The notes under the pieces: generated by a model
Told to the model about the DNA's origin: nothing
The model's database searches: none
Seen by the model: the letters and a program-made list of their open reading frames with translations, nothing else
Program-made: the position numbers and the translations under genes
Part shown: positions 27,448 to 36,436 of the stretch, one piece after another
Numbering within the stretch: position 1 is the first letter of the stretch
How the letters are laid out: each line of letters starts with the position of its first letter
Assembly (NCBI RefSeq): GCF_900119895.1
Contig: NZ_FQLR01000003.1
Span: 292,228 to 356,227 of the forward strand
Direction of reading: 5' to 3'
Length of the DNA: 64,000 bases
Source of the DNA: Collinsella phocaeensis
GTDB lineage: Bacteria; Actinomycetota; Coriobacteriia; Coriobacteriales; Coriobacteriaceae

Positions 27448-28864
27448 ACGCGTCCCGAAAATTGGTGTAGCCGGCATCCCGGCCGGCGCCCGAAAGGGCG
27501 CGGCCGTTCCCTAGAATCGTAGTCACCACAACAGACGGTTCTGGAGAAAGGAACGACCGCTATGGACACTGTACACGAGGAGGCGCTCGCCGCCGCCGGC
27601 GTCCGCGCCGACGGCACGATCGACATCAACGCCGCGCTGAGGTCCCTGCTGGAGGGGCTGCTGAACGCGGTCATGGACGAGCAGGCGTCCGAGCTCGGGG
27701 TGCCGCGCAACGGCTACCGCGAGCGCTCGCTCGACACCTGCGTCGGGCGGGTGACGCTCAGGATCCCCAAGCTCAGGGAGGGGACGTACTTCCCCGAGGA
27801 CGTGGTCGCGCGCTGGTCGCGGACGGACACGGCCCTCGCCTCGGCCGTGTGCGACATGTGGGCGGCGGGCATCTCGACCAGGAAGGTCGAGGCCGTCGCC
27901 TCCGACCTGGGCCTCGAGTCGATGGGCCGGTCCCGCGTGTCGCGGCTGTGCGAGGGGCTCGACGGCGAGGTGGCGGAGCTGCGGGGCGCGGACCTCTCCT
28001 CCGAGGAGTGGCCGTACCTGTGGCTCGACGCCACCTACGTGCCGTGCCGCGAGGCCGGCGCGCCGAGGTCGGTGGCGCTCGTCACCGCGGTGGCCTGCTC
28101 GGGCTCGGCGCGCAGGCGCGTCGTGGGCATAGAGTGCATCGACACCGAGTCCTACCTCTCCTGGCGCGGCTTCCTGCTGTCGCTCAGGTCCCGCGGGCTC
28201 TCGGGCGTGCGCCTCGTCGTCTCGGACGCCCACGAGGGCCTCGTCCGGGCCGTCCGCGAGTCCCTGCCCGGCGCCGCCTGGCAGCGCTGCATCGCGCACC
28301 TCGAGCGCAACGTGCTGGAGCGCTGCCGCAGGAAGGGCGACGGCTCGGCCGCCGTCGCGGCCCTCAAGGCCGCCTTCGCCGAGGCGGACCCGGCGCTCGT
28401 GAGGGCGGGCTACCGCCGCGCCGTCGACCTGCTCGCCGCCGTGGACGAGCGCGGCGCCGAGCTCCTCGAGGAGGCCGCGCCCGCGGCCCTCGCCTACCTC
28501 GCGTTCCCCCGGGAGCACCGGCACTGGGTGAGGACGAACAACGTCCAGGAGCGCATGAACTGCGAGATCAAGCGGCGCACGAGGGTGGTCCAGGTGTTCC
28601 CGTCGGCGGAGTCCCTCGTGCGCCTGGTCGGGGCGGTGTGCTGCGACCAGAACGACGCCTGGGCGTGCGAGCGCAACTTCATCGACAGGAGGAGCCTGGA
28701 GCCCGGCTACGAGCGCGAACCCCTGCCCGAGGAACCCGGCGGCGAGGAGAGGGTGCTCAGGCTGGTGGAGGAGGCGTTCGACAGGAAGAGGAGGGCGGCG
28801 TAGCATACGGGGCGGGGCTGCGACCCCGGGGGAACGGCCCTACACCACTTTTCGTGACGCGATA
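27448..28864 (+). mobile_element. IS256-family insertion sequence, complete
   Basis: The transposase gene is flanked by near-identical inverted repeats at 27449-27470 and 28840-28861. The shared 22-base form reads CGCGTC, one variable base, CGAAAA, one variable base, TGGTGTAG. Outside them the 10-base direct repeat CGATGCGGGG stands at 27438-27447 and 28865-28874, the expected target duplication (8-10 bp). Both ends and the gene are intact, so the copy is probably recent and possibly active. Confidence 0.85.
27562..28803 (+). CDS. IS256 family transposase
   Basis: This 413-residue DDE transposase has an N-terminal region with YRERSLDTCVGRVTLRIPKLREG, the first catalytic Asp in WLDATYVPCRE, and the second in VVSDAHEGLVRAV. 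It also has AWQRCIAHLERNVL and a C-terminal VRTNNVQERMNCEIKRRTRVVQVFP segment with the catalytic Glu. This order is standard for the family. The start ATG follows GGAGAAAGGAACG. The strong GC bias of its third positions matches the host. No frameshift or truncation is seen. Confidence 0.95.
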   Translation: MDTVHEEALAAAGVRADGTIDINAALRSLLEGLLNAVMDEQASELGVPRNGYRERSLDTCVGRVTLRIPKLREGTYFPEDVVARWSRTDTALASAVCDMWAAGISTRKVEAVASDLGLESMGRSRVSRLCEGLDGEVAELRGADLSSEEWPYLWLDATYVPCREAGAPRSVALVTAVACSGSARRRVVGIECIDTESYLSWRGFLLSLRSRGLSGVRLVVSDAHEGLVRAVRESLPGAAWQRCIAHLERNVLERCRRKGDGSAAVAALKAAFAEADPALVRAGYRRAVDLLAAVDERGAELLEEAAPAALAYLAFPREHRHWVRTNNVQERMNCEIKRRTRVVQVFPSAESLVRLVGAVCCDQNDAWACERNFIDRRSLEPGYEREPLPEEPGGEERVLRLVEEAFDRKRRAA

Positions 28865-29003
28865 CGATGCGGGGCGGCCCGGATGTCCTCCAGCCCTGCA
28901 AACGGGGCATCCACTTCGCGAAAAGACGCTGAGCTATGTCGCGAAAGGCCTCCAAGCAATGAATTGGAGCGATTTGCGCCCGCGCAGCCCGGACCATAGT
29001 CGA

Positions 29004-29043
29004 TGAAAACCAAACGCGCCGCCACCCGATGGATGACGGCGCG
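29004..29043 (-). terminator. Rho-independent terminator after the orphan OrfA gene
   Basis: The stem CGCGCCG...CGGCGCG (29015-29043) has a partly paired interior and is followed on the minus strand by TTTGGTTTT. It lies about 55 bases after the OrfA stop, where an IS3 element would carry its OrfB. Confidence 0.65.
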
Positions 29044-29097
29044 TCATTGCCTCGATCTTCGATCTGATGCTCCCGGACCGTGAGAGGCGGAGGCGAG

Positions 29098-29493
29098 CTA
29101 CTCTTCGGCGCGGTTGCGCGGCTTGCGGCCACGCGGCTTATTGACGAGCGCCTCGGGGCCGTTGGCCCGATACTGACGGCACCAGGTCTTGACGGATGAC
29201 TCGCTGGGAACCCCATGCTTGACCATGACCTCGCGTACGGACATGCCGTTCTCAAGGCGGTCCTTGACCACGGAGAGCTTGAGCTCATACGGGTAGACGC
29301 GATGCTTCGCCCCGGCATTCATGATAGCGGATTGGCCTCCGACGGCATAGGAACGCGCCCACTGGCGGGCCGTCGCTTCGGGAATTCCGAGCTCGACGGC
29401 GAGCGCGCGATGTCCGACACCCGTGGACAAGATCTTCACGGCGCGACGACGAATCTTCGCGTCATACTTGGCACCCTGCTTCTTTTCGGCCAC
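29098..29493 (-). CDS. Orphan IS3/IS150-type OrfA, double helix-turn-helix protein
   Basis: This 131-residue basic protein has two helix-turn-helix segments. The first is RRRAVKILSTGVGHRALAVE with GIPEATARQWARSY. The second is YPYELKLSVVKDRLENGMSV with GVPSESSVKTWCRQY. It ends in NKPRGRKPRNRAEE. This is the InsJ/OrfA layout of IS3 elements. No OrfB or terminal repeats follow, and a terminator closes the gene directly, so it is either a remnant or a gene kept for DNA binding. The GTG at 29493 follows a G-rich ribosome-binding site; a GTG at 29556 would add 21 residues. Confidence 0.65.
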   Translation of the reverse strand: MAEKKQGAKYDAKIRRRAVKILSTGVGHRALAVELGIPEATARQWARSYAVGGQSAIMNAGAKHRVYPYELKLSVVKDRLENGMSVREVMVKHGVPSESSVKTWCRQYRANGPEALVNKPRGRKPRNRAEE

Positions 29494-30072
29494 GTTCCAC
29501 CCCAACCTCTCATCTTGCGGAGCCGCGCGCTCCGAGCGGCGACGCGCTAACCCCACCTTTGTATATCGATGTCAACCAATAGCAATTGTTGGTAGCAATA
29601 ATGCTGTTATACCATATCCTTTTTCTTGCCCATATACTGCAAGTTCGTTAGTGACCCACGCCTGCTACACATATTGCACATATACGTATACGCAGAAGCG
29701 TATTGTATCGTCGAGGATTGTTTTCTCGGTCCACGCTCCGCAAAGCATCACCCTCTGACCAGCGCATTGATGTAAACGAGAAACTACATTCCGTTCGATT
29801 TGCTTCCATCAGAATAACTATAATTTATACCCGTATCCTGATGGCCGTTCCGTGTCCGCCCTTCCTTATGTCTACATATACATAAACAAGTTAGCATAAT
29901 ACGATATCATATTATTGACCCAGTTGCTTACGGGTCTTTTCTGGGGACGTATCGGTTTCAGATGTTTCCTAAACAACGCATGTAACCCATGTATCACGTC
30001 GAAACGGATGCGGCGCGCACCCCCGGTGTCGCTCAAATCCCTCACGAGCGCGGATGCGACGCCCCCTCGGCA
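29494..30072. other. AT-rich intergenic stretch upstream of the orphan OrfA gene
   Basis: Roughly 29560-29960 is strikingly AT-rich compared with the GC-rich window. It contains several partial palindromes, such as ATACG...CGTAT near 29690-29705, and a small GACCC...GGGTC-TTTT hairpin at 29917-29940. No ORF here resembles a known protein. It may be a foreign remnant, an insertion target or a large regulatory region. Confidence 0.55.
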
Positions 30073-31662
30073 TCATCGCCTGCGACCGCGCCCATCCGAT
30101 CCCTCCGCGCCGTCCCCGCCGCCGTGCTGCGCGCGCCACGCATCAAGCCCCTCATCGCGGTCTCGGGCACCGCCACGATTTCGTATGAACGCGTAGGCGG
30201 CGAATGTCGCGCCGAGCACCAGCGCCCCGGCCCCTATCCCTGCGCCGTTTGGGAGCACGACGCCGGCAAGGGAGCGCCCGACGGTATCGAGGCCCTCGTG
30301 TCCGCCCACATCCATCGCGACGGCGCGGGACGCGTCGGCCTCGAGCGCCACGATGTCTCCGGACGCTCCCACGAGAACCAGCGTTCCGTCGCGGTCGACG
30401 AGCGGCGCGATGGTCGCACCCGACGTCGGGGCGCCACCGATCGTTGCGGCGTCGCACACCGTGCGCACGCTCAGCCCGCCGTCCGCCGACCGTTCGACAG
30501 CCCGCAGCCCGTCCTCCGCCGCCGCGTAGACCGTCACCTCGGCCGTCGAGGCGTCGAGGCCTCGGCACACCGCGACGCCGCACGACGGAACCGGACCCGC
30601 AGCCGACACCTCCCCGACCATGTCGAGACAGGCGCTGTCGCCCGAAAGCCGCATGTCAAGGGCGATAAACGCGCCGTCGGCAGCCCATGCGCCTCCGCGG
30701 GAGGCCGCAACCGGCGCGCGATCCGCCAGCGCGCGGCCCACGTCGACGCGCGCGTCCTCCGCCAGCGCGCCGCGATCGCGCAGAAGGGACACGCGCCCCG
30801 CCTCGGTCCCCACAAGCACGGCGTCGGCAAAGCGGGGAGCGGGTTCCTCGGCGCCGTCATCGCGGCCGCCATACACCGGGGCGACCCTGGCCCCCACCGC
30901 GCACCCCGCATCGAAGCTCGAGAGCTCCGAGCCGTCATCGGCGGAAAGCAGCCGCACGATAGCGCCCCCGTCGGCGACCAGAACGCCCCGGGACAGCGCG
31001 ACCAGAGTCGGAGAAGCCTCGTCGAGCGCCTCGCCGCAGTCCACGGACCAGAGCTCCTGCGCATCGTAGGCCGAGAAGCCGGCTACGCGCACGCGGCCGG
31101 CGCAGGGAAAGGCCGCGTACAGCACCGCGCCGTCCGTTGCGACCGACGCGCCGTCCCCCGCCGCGCCCCCAAGGGTCGACGGCGAGACCGCGATGCGCTC
31201 GAGGTCCTCCGTATACAGGGCGACCGAGCCGTCGGCGCACGGTACCGCAAGAGCGCTGTCGATGAACAGCATTGCGGAGCGGGAGGGCGTCGGAGCGGGC
31301 AGTTCCGCCTGGGCAAGCCGTTCGCCCGTCGCCATATCGACCGCGACGATCGATCCTGCGGCCAGCGCGTAGAGACGCGCCGAGGACCCGACCTGTCGCA
31401 GCGCCAGGGGGCCATCTGCGGCAGCGGCGACGCGCCACGCGACGCGCCCCGAAAGCGGGGCCGATACCGGCACGCATCCCGGAACGACGCTGACCGGGGC
31501 CGTCGACGCGTACCCCGGCCACGCCGTGTACGGCTCGTCGGGCAGCCCTTCCGCCGCCGTCGCCGGAAAGCCCGCGATCGCGGCGCCCGCGAGCAGCGCC
31601 GTGCCCGCGAGGGCACCCCGCCTCGAGATGCATCGTTGTTCCACCGCGACCGCCCTTCCCAT
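30073..31662 (-). CDS. Secreted or membrane-anchored PQQ-like beta-propeller protein
   Basis: This 529-residue protein begins with a twin-arginine-like signal (CISRRGALAGTALLAGAAIAG, ending near AAEG). Repeated beta-propeller blades follow (for example LYALAAGSIVAVDMATGERLAQ, ALYTEDLERIAV, AYDAQELWSVDCG, RLLSADDGSELSSFDAG, GDIVALEADASRAV). A C-terminal membrane helix lies at about 475-498, followed by a charged tail. Outer-surface scaffolding or binding is likely. No catalytic residues can be named. ATG 31662 has GAGG upstream; a GTG at about 31644 is another possible start. It is divergent from glmU. Confidence 0.65.
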   Translation of the reverse strand: MGRAVAVEQRCISRRGALAGTALLAGAAIAGFPATAAEGLPDEPYTAWPGYASTAPVSVVPGCVPVSAPLSGRVAWRVAAAADGPLALRQVGSSARLYALAAGSIVAVDMATGERLAQAELPAPTPSRSAMLFIDSALAVPCADGSVALYTEDLERIAVSPSTLGGAAGDGASVATDGAVLYAAFPCAGRVRVAGFSAYDAQELWSVDCGEALDEASPTLVALSRGVLVADGGAIVRLLSADDGSELSSFDAGCAVGARVAPVYGGRDDGAEEPAPRFADAVLVGTEAGRVSLLRDRGALAEDARVDVGRALADRAPVAASRGGAWAADGAFIALDMRLSGDSACLDMVGEVSAAGPVPSCGVAVCRGLDASTAEVTVYAAAEDGLRAVERSADGGLSVRTVCDAATIGGAPTSGATIAPLVDRDGTLVLVGASGDIVALEADASRAVAMDVGGHEGLDTVGRSLAGVVLPNGAGIGAGALVLGATFAAYAFIRNRGGARDRDEGLDAWRAQHGGGDGAEGSDGRGRRR

Positions 31663-31875
31663 CAGACCTCGTCGTCTTTTCACGCAATTATAGAAGCGGA
31701 GCTCAATAAGAGGGCCGATTCCACCGTGAAGGTAAAACGAGTTAGCACCCGAAATGCCACCCTTGAACACCCTCAAATCCGTGCTGTTTGCGAACAAACG
31801 CCAGCAGCAGTCCGAGCGATGCGCGCCTGCGCTACCATCGAAGGGCACTGGAAACCAACCCATAGGAGCACCTCC

Positions 31876-33273
31876 ATGGACGTCACCGCCATCATCATGG
31901 CCGCGGGTCAGGGCACCCGCATGAAGTCGAACCACGCCAAGGTCTCGCACAAGATCCTCGGCAAGCCGATGATCCGCTGGGTCGTCGACGCAGCGATCGC
32001 ATCGGGCGCCGGACGCGTCGTCGTAGTGGTGGGCAGCCACAGCGACGAGGTGCGCGCCATCCTTGCAGACGCCTACTCCGGCGAGCACGCCGCCGCCATC
32101 GAGTGCGTCGAGCAGACGGAGCGCCTGGGCACCGGCCATGCGGTGCGCGTCGCCCTCGAGGCGGCCGGCATCGATGCCGGCCCCGTCGTCGTGCTCAACG
32201 GCGACCTCCCCCTCATCCAGGCGTCGACGATCCGCAGCTTCGCCGAGACCGTCGCCGACGGATCGCACGCCGCGGCCGTCCTCACCTTCACCCCTCCCGA
32301 GCCCTTCGGCTACGGGCGCATCCAGCTGGCCGCCGACGGATCCGTCGAGCGCATCGTCGAGCAGAAGGACTGCACGCCCGAGCAGGCGGCCCAGCTGCTT
32401 GAGTGCAACGCCGGCTGCTACGCCTTCGATGGCGCCCTGCTGGCCGCCCATATCGGCGAGGTCACCTGCGACAACGCGCAGTCCGAATACTACCTACCCG
32501 ACATGGTCGAGATCCTCAAGTCCCATGGGCACGCCGTCACCATCTCGCATTGCAACGATTACCGCGACGGCCTGGGCGTCAACTCGCGCATGCAGCTCGC
32601 CGAGGTCACCGACATCGCACGCGGCCGCATCAACGACCGCCTCATGACGGAGGGCGTCACCTTCATCGATCCCGCCCAGGCGTGGATCGGGCCCGATGCG
32701 CAGATCGGACGCGACACCGTCGTCTGGCCCCAAACCCATCTTATCGGCCGCTGCCACGTGGGCGAGGATTGCCAGCTCGGCCCCAACACCCGCCTTACCG
32801 ATACCGTTGCGGGCGACCGGTGCGTGATCGACGAGACCGTTGCCGTCGAAGCCGTGCTCGCCGACGACGTGGAATGCGGCCCGCGCGCCTACCTGCGCCC
32901 CGGCACGCACATGCTCGACGGATCCAAGGCGGGCACGCACGTCGAGATCAAGAAGTCCACGATCGGCAAGGGCTCCAAGGTTCCCCACCTGTCCTACATC
33001 GGCGACACCCAGATGGGCGCCGGCGTCAACGTCGGGGCAGGCTCCATCACCTGCAACTACGACGGCAAGAACAAGCACGCCACGACCATCGGCGACCGCA
33101 CGTTCATCGGGTCCGACACCATGATGGTGGCGCCCGTGAACATCGGCGCGGACGCCATTACCGGAGCAAGCAGCTGCATCACCCACGACGTGCCCGCGGG
33201 CGCGCTCGCCATCGAGCGCAGCGATCAGCGCATCGTCAAGCATTACACCGAGCTCAGGCGCGCGCGCCTGTAG
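31876..33273 (+). CDS. glmU: Bifunctional UDP-GlcNAc pyrophosphorylase / glucosamine-1-P acetyltransferase
   Basis: This 465-residue enzyme has an N-terminal nucleotidyltransferase (MAAGQGTRMKS, NGDLPLI, ECNAGCYAFD). A C-terminal left-handed beta-helix acetyltransferase follows (SKAGTHVEIKKSTIGKGSK, HLSYIGDTQMGAGVNVGAGS, NYDGKNKHATTIGD). It makes UDP-GlcNAc for peptidoglycan and other polymers. ATG 31876 was chosen because AGGAGCACCTCC precedes it; the upstream frame remains open but is non-coding in character. prs follows on the same strand, the common glmU-prs order of Gram-positives. Confidence 0.96.
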   Translation: MDVTAIIMAAGQGTRMKSNHAKVSHKILGKPMIRWVVDAAIASGAGRVVVVVGSHSDEVRAILADAYSGEHAAAIECVEQTERLGTGHAVRVALEAAGIDAGPVVVLNGDLPLIQASTIRSFAETVADGSHAAAVLTFTPPEPFGYGRIQLAADGSVERIVEQKDCTPEQAAQLLECNAGCYAFDGALLAAHIGEVTCDNAQSEYYLPDMVEILKSHGHAVTISHCNDYRDGLGVNSRMQLAEVTDIARGRINDRLMTEGVTFIDPAQAWIGPDAQIGRDTVVWPQTHLIGRCHVGEDCQLGPNTRLTDTVAGDRCVIDETVAVEAVLADDVECGPRAYLRPGTHMLDGSKAGTHVEIKKSTIGKGSKVPHLSYIGDTQMGAGVNVGAGSITCNYDGKNKHATTIGDRTFIGSDTMMVAPVNIGADAITGASSCITHDVPAGALAIERSDQRIVKHYTELRRARL

Positions 33274-33372
33274 CGCCCGCCACGCCCCGGGCGCACGGCG
33301 CGAGGAAGCCTCTCGTCGCATCCGCTCGGGGCGTTCACGCATGCGATACGGGACCGTGCCCTTTGTCATGCT

Positions 33373-33400
33373 TTGGTCAAGCCTTTATGGCTAATATATA
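33373..33400 (+). promoter_or_regulatory. Probable promoter of prs
   Basis: TTGGTC (33373-33378) and TATATA (33395-33400) are separated by 16 bases in a local AT-rich patch 36 bases before the prs start. It fits a vegetative sigma-70-type promoter and suggests prs is not only read through from glmU. Confidence 0.5.
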
Positions 33401-33435
33401 AAGACATGGATGTTGTGGCGTATAAAGGAGAAGAC

Positions 33436-34422
33436 ATGCCGACAACCGATCCCAAGAAGACTGTGGATATGAACAAGATCCTCCGCGTCTATTCGGGCTC
33501 TTCCAACCGTCCGCTCGCAGAGAAGATTGCCGGCCAGCTGGGTGTCGAGCTTTCGGGGCTCACGCTCAAGCAGTTCGCGAACGGCGAGATCTACGCTCGC
33601 TACGACGAGACCGTCCGCGGTGCCGACGTGTTCCTGATCCAGTCCGTTGCCGGCGCGAACGTCAACGACATGCTGATGGAGCTGCTAATCGCCACGGATG
33701 CCGCCAAGCGCGCGTCCGCCCGCTCCATCACCGCCGTCATCACGCACTACGGCTACGCCCGCCAGGACCGCAAGGCCGGCCCGCGCGAGCCCATCACCGC
33801 GCGTCTCGTGGCCAACCTGCTCGAAACCGCCGGCGTCGACCGCATCATCACCCTCGACCTGCACCAGGGTCAGATCCAGGGCTTCTTCGATATCCCGGTC
33901 AACCACCTCTCCGCGCTGCCGCTGTTCGCCGACTACTACAACGCGATGAACTTCGACACCGACAACCTGGTCGTCGTCTCCCCCGATGTGGGACGCGCCA
34001 AGGCCGCCAAGAAGCTCTCCGACATGCTCGGCTGCAGCCTGGCCATCGCCCACAAGGGCCGTCCACGTCACAACGCCGCCGAGGTCATGGGCATCATCGG
34101 TGACATCAAGGGCAAGACCTGCATCATCAACGACGACATGATCGACACCGCAGGCACTCTGTGCGCCAACGTCAAGGAGCTCAAGATCCTGGGCGCCGGC
34201 GACATCTACGTGTGCGCCACCCACGGCATCTTCTCCGGCCCCGCCGTCGAGCGCCTGAACGACGCCCCTATCGTCGAGTGCGTCGTCACCGACGCGATCC
34301 CCGTCGAGGTCGGCGGCAAGATCAAGACCATTTCGGTTGCGGGCGAGTTCGCCGAGACCATCGCCGCCGTATACCACGAGCGCTCCGTCTCCACCTTGGT
34401 GGGCGGCGACTTCGCGCTCTAG
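33436..34422 (+). CDS. prs: Ribose-phosphate pyrophosphokinase
   Basis: This 328-residue enzyme makes PRPP from ribose 5-phosphate and ATP. It shows YARQDRKAGPREPITA, the metal-binding DLHQGQIQGFFDIPVNHL, and the PRPP loop INDDMIDTAGTL. The flexible-loop segment reads VVSPDVGRAKAAKKL, a class I variant. ATG 33436 follows AAAGGAGAAGAC; a further upstream ATG in frame at 33408 lacks a ribosome-binding site. A strong terminator follows. Confidence 0.96.
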   Translation: MPTTDPKKTVDMNKILRVYSGSSNRPLAEKIAGQLGVELSGLTLKQFANGEIYARYDETVRGADVFLIQSVAGANVNDMLMELLIATDAAKRASARSITAVITHYGYARQDRKAGPREPITARLVANLLETAGVDRIITLDLHQGQIQGFFDIPVNHLSALPLFADYYNAMNFDTDNLVVVSPDVGRAKAAKKLSDMLGCSLAIAHKGRPRHNAAEVMGIIGDIKGKTCIINDDMIDTAGTLCANVKELKILGAGDIYVCATHGIFSGPAVERLNDAPIVECVVTDAIPVEVGGKIKTISVAGEFAETIAAVYHERSVSTLVGGDFAL

Positions 34423-34450
34423 GGCACCGCACGGCATCAGCCCTACGCAA

Positions 34451-34486
34451 CGGGGGCCGCGGCATCAACGCTGCGGCCCCCGTTTT
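34451..34486 (+). terminator. Rho-independent terminator of prs
   Basis: A 10-bp perfect stem CGGGGGCCGC / GCGGCCCCCG (34451-34460 with 34473-34482) is followed by TTTT. Confidence 0.85.
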
Positions 34487-34629
34487 CCATGCACTCCAGC
34501 CCCTCCCGCGTACCAAAAGGATGTCGAGGATGTGCATTGCGTGCCGGCGCAACTGAACGTGCGCTCCCCCATGTAACCATCGGCCGGCGTGCCGGGCACC
34601 CAGCAAAACAGCGCCGCCCGGAAACCCCA

Positions 34630-34654
34630 TGCCATCTCAATGAACGAGATGGCA
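34630..34654 (-). terminator. Hairpin at the end of the PTS operon
   Basis: A 9-bp perfect stem TGCCATCTC / GAGATGGCA with a 7-base loop lies 50 bases past the stop of the EIIA gene on the minus strand. The T-run after it is poor, so termination efficiency is uncertain. Confidence 0.4.
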
Positions 34655-34704
34655 CAGAGGGCCGAGTGGCGCCGATGGGGGTGGCAATCTGATCGGAGCG
34701 CCGG

Positions 34705-35106
34705 CTATTCGTCCTCGTCGTCGACAGGCACGGCCTGGGCGTTCACGAACATCAGCTGGGATCGAGCGGCATCGATAACAGCGGCGACGCCCTCGCCGGT
34801 AAGCGGGGAGGCGGACAACGCGAGCTCGAGCGCGCACGGGACGTTGACGCCGGTCACCAGGAACACATTCGGACCGATATAGGGAATGAATGCCTGGTTG
34901 ACGCTGCCCTGCATCATATCCGTGAACACGAGGACCTCGTCTTCCGGCGCAAACGAATCAAACGTGGTGCGCACCTGATCCTCGAGCGGCGTGTCGTCGA
35001 TATAGGCATTGATATCGACGATGCCGAGATCCCCGCCGATGAACTCGAGGGTATCCCTCAGGCCGGAGGCGAATCGATGGTGCGACGCGATAACGACATG
35101 TCTCAT
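34705..35106 (-). CDS. PTS system mannose/fructose/sorbose family IIA component
   Basis: This 133-residue cytoplasmic protein has the EIIA-Man fold. The phosphorylated His is in IASHHRFASGL (His9, the position that normally precedes Gly). The later VLVFTDMMQGSVNQAF segment is typical. It passes phosphate from HPr to the EIIB component. Its ATG overlaps the TGA of the ceramidase-like gene (ATGA), so it is the last gene of the operon. The acidic tail VPVDDEDE is short. Confidence 0.85.
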   Translation of the reverse strand: MRHVVIASHHRFASGLRDTLEFIGGDLGIVDINAYIDDTPLEDQVRTTFDSFAPEDEVLVFTDMMQGSVNQAFIPYIGPNVFLVTGVNVPCALELALSASPLTGEGVAAVIDAARSQLMFVNAQAVPVDDEDE

Positions 35107-36326
35107 AGCTGGTCCTCAAATTCATCAAGCACGGACTCTATGCCGCCCGCGGGCAGCTTCGTGACGAACGATTCGTACCCGAGCCCAAAATCGCCAGCAG
35201 GGACGAAGTAGCCCTGCCCGTCATTTGCATAACCTATCACGAACACCCTTTTTCCGGGAAACATCGACTTGATTCGCATGCCGAGCACGCTGCCGAGTTC
35301 TCCCGGGAAGGTCACGATAACAAGCTGACTGAAGTCATATATCCGCATCTCCATGGGGAAGGCAATCCGGTCGAGCTCCAAGCGCTCTCCGAGACGCATG
35401 ACCTCGGTGCGCGCGAGTTTCTTCGCATCAAACGAAGCCGACGGATCGTCGAGGACCGCCTGGGCCTGCGCGAGCTGCTGGTGATAGCGATCGAAGTGCA
35501 CCGTGTTGTCGTAGTCGATGTCCTTGCGGAAGACGCGAACCGAGGGGGCGGACAGCTCAATCGGCTCAAACGAGCCCTTCATGAGCTCCCCCGCGATTCC
35601 GCACGAGACGCGCGCGAGCTCTGCGAAGTCATTTCCCTGGCGGAACTGCCTGTTGCCCAGATCTCCCGATGCGCCCGTGAAAGCATACGGGGTAACGCCA
35701 AGCCAGTCGGCGATGTGCGCGCGCACGCCGCCCTGCACATCCGTGGTGAGATAGCGGTTCTTGGGCCCGACGACGGTCGCGTGGCAGTTGAAGTTGAGCA
35801 TGCCGGCAACGGTCGACCCGTCTTCGCCGACGAACCGCACGACAAACGCCTCATCATCGAACGGCTTGTCCTTGGAGTTGCGGTTTGAATACCAGCCCCG
35901 GACGCGCGTCTCCATCAGCTCGGCGCGCACCTCGACAAGCCGGTCGACAAGACCGGTCGCAGCCTGGACGACCAGCCCACACACCATCTCGGGCCATCCG
36001 TACGACTCCTTGCCCGTGATGGTCCCCTCGCGCAGGCCCGTCGGGCACGAGTGCGAGTGGATCGTGCTGATCACCAGGCGCTCGTCTTCGAGATCGAGGA
36101 CCTCGCAGAGAAGGGACCGCATCCGGGCGGTGCGGGAAAGGGAGATGTTGCACGCGTCGATGGAGACGAACAGAGTTCGAACGCCCCCATGTTCGAGCAG
36201 CAAAAGCACCGAGTACGCATCGTCATGTACGCCTAGAGCCGGCAGGCGCCGCTCATCGCTCGCATAGCCATCCATGTAGAAGGTTCCGCTCGGCGTGATG
36301 CACACGCGCAATGTGGCCGCTTTCAC
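35103..36326 (-). CDS. Short ceramidase-like (neutral/alkaline non-lysosomal type) hydrolase
   Basis: This 407-residue protein matches the N-terminal catalytic domain of neutral ceramidases: an early FVSIDACNISLSR segment, the metal-binding STIHSHSCP, NFNCHATVVGPKN and GASGDLGNRQF. It lacks both a signal peptide and the C-terminal immunoglobulin-like domain, so it acts inside the cell. Because it lies between the EIID and EIIA genes of a sugar PTS, it probably hydrolyses an amide in the imported phosphorylated amino-sugar or glycoconjugate. That role is inference. The GTG start follows AGAGGAGGTCGAT. Confidence 0.7.
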   Translation of the reverse strand: MKAATLRVCITPSGTFYMDGYASDERRLPALGVHDDAYSVLLLLEHGGVRTLFVSIDACNISLSRTARMRSLLCEVLDLEDERLVISTIHSHSCPTGLREGTITGKESYGWPEMVCGLVVQAATGLVDRLVEVRAELMETRVRGWYSNRNSKDKPFDDEAFVVRFVGEDGSTVAGMLNFNCHATVVGPKNRYLTTDVQGGVRAHIADWLGVTPYAFTGASGDLGNRQFRQGNDFAELARVSCGIAGELMKGSFEPIELSAPSVRVFRKDIDYDNTVHFDRYHQQLAQAQAVLDDPSASFDAKKLARTEVMRLGERLELDRIAFPMEMRIYDFSQLVIVTFPGELGSVLGMRIKSMFPGKRVFVIGYANDGQGYFVPAGDFGLGYESFVTKLPAGGIESVLDEFEDQL

Positions 36327-36436
36327 ATCGACCTCCTCTGGTCGGAATTACGTATCGACCCGGCGATGCGGGACGCTGGGCCCTGGTCTGACGGCGGGCG
36401 GACACCGGTGGCGGGCCCGCCCGCAAAGGGGGAAAG

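Noticed and set aside
28862..29097. Broken gene to the right of the IS256-type element
   Set aside because: Joining the two sides of the insertion across the target repeat gives no recognisable protein; only a terminator for the OrfA gene is supported.
29989..31875. Plus-strand open frame continuing upstream of glmU
   Set aside because: The frame is only open by chance opposite the beta-propeller gene; homology and the ribosome-binding site place the glmU start at 31876.
33274..33435. tRNA or small RNA in the glmU-prs gap
   Set aside because: No cloverleaf or T-arm sequence is visible; the gap contains an ordinary promoter.
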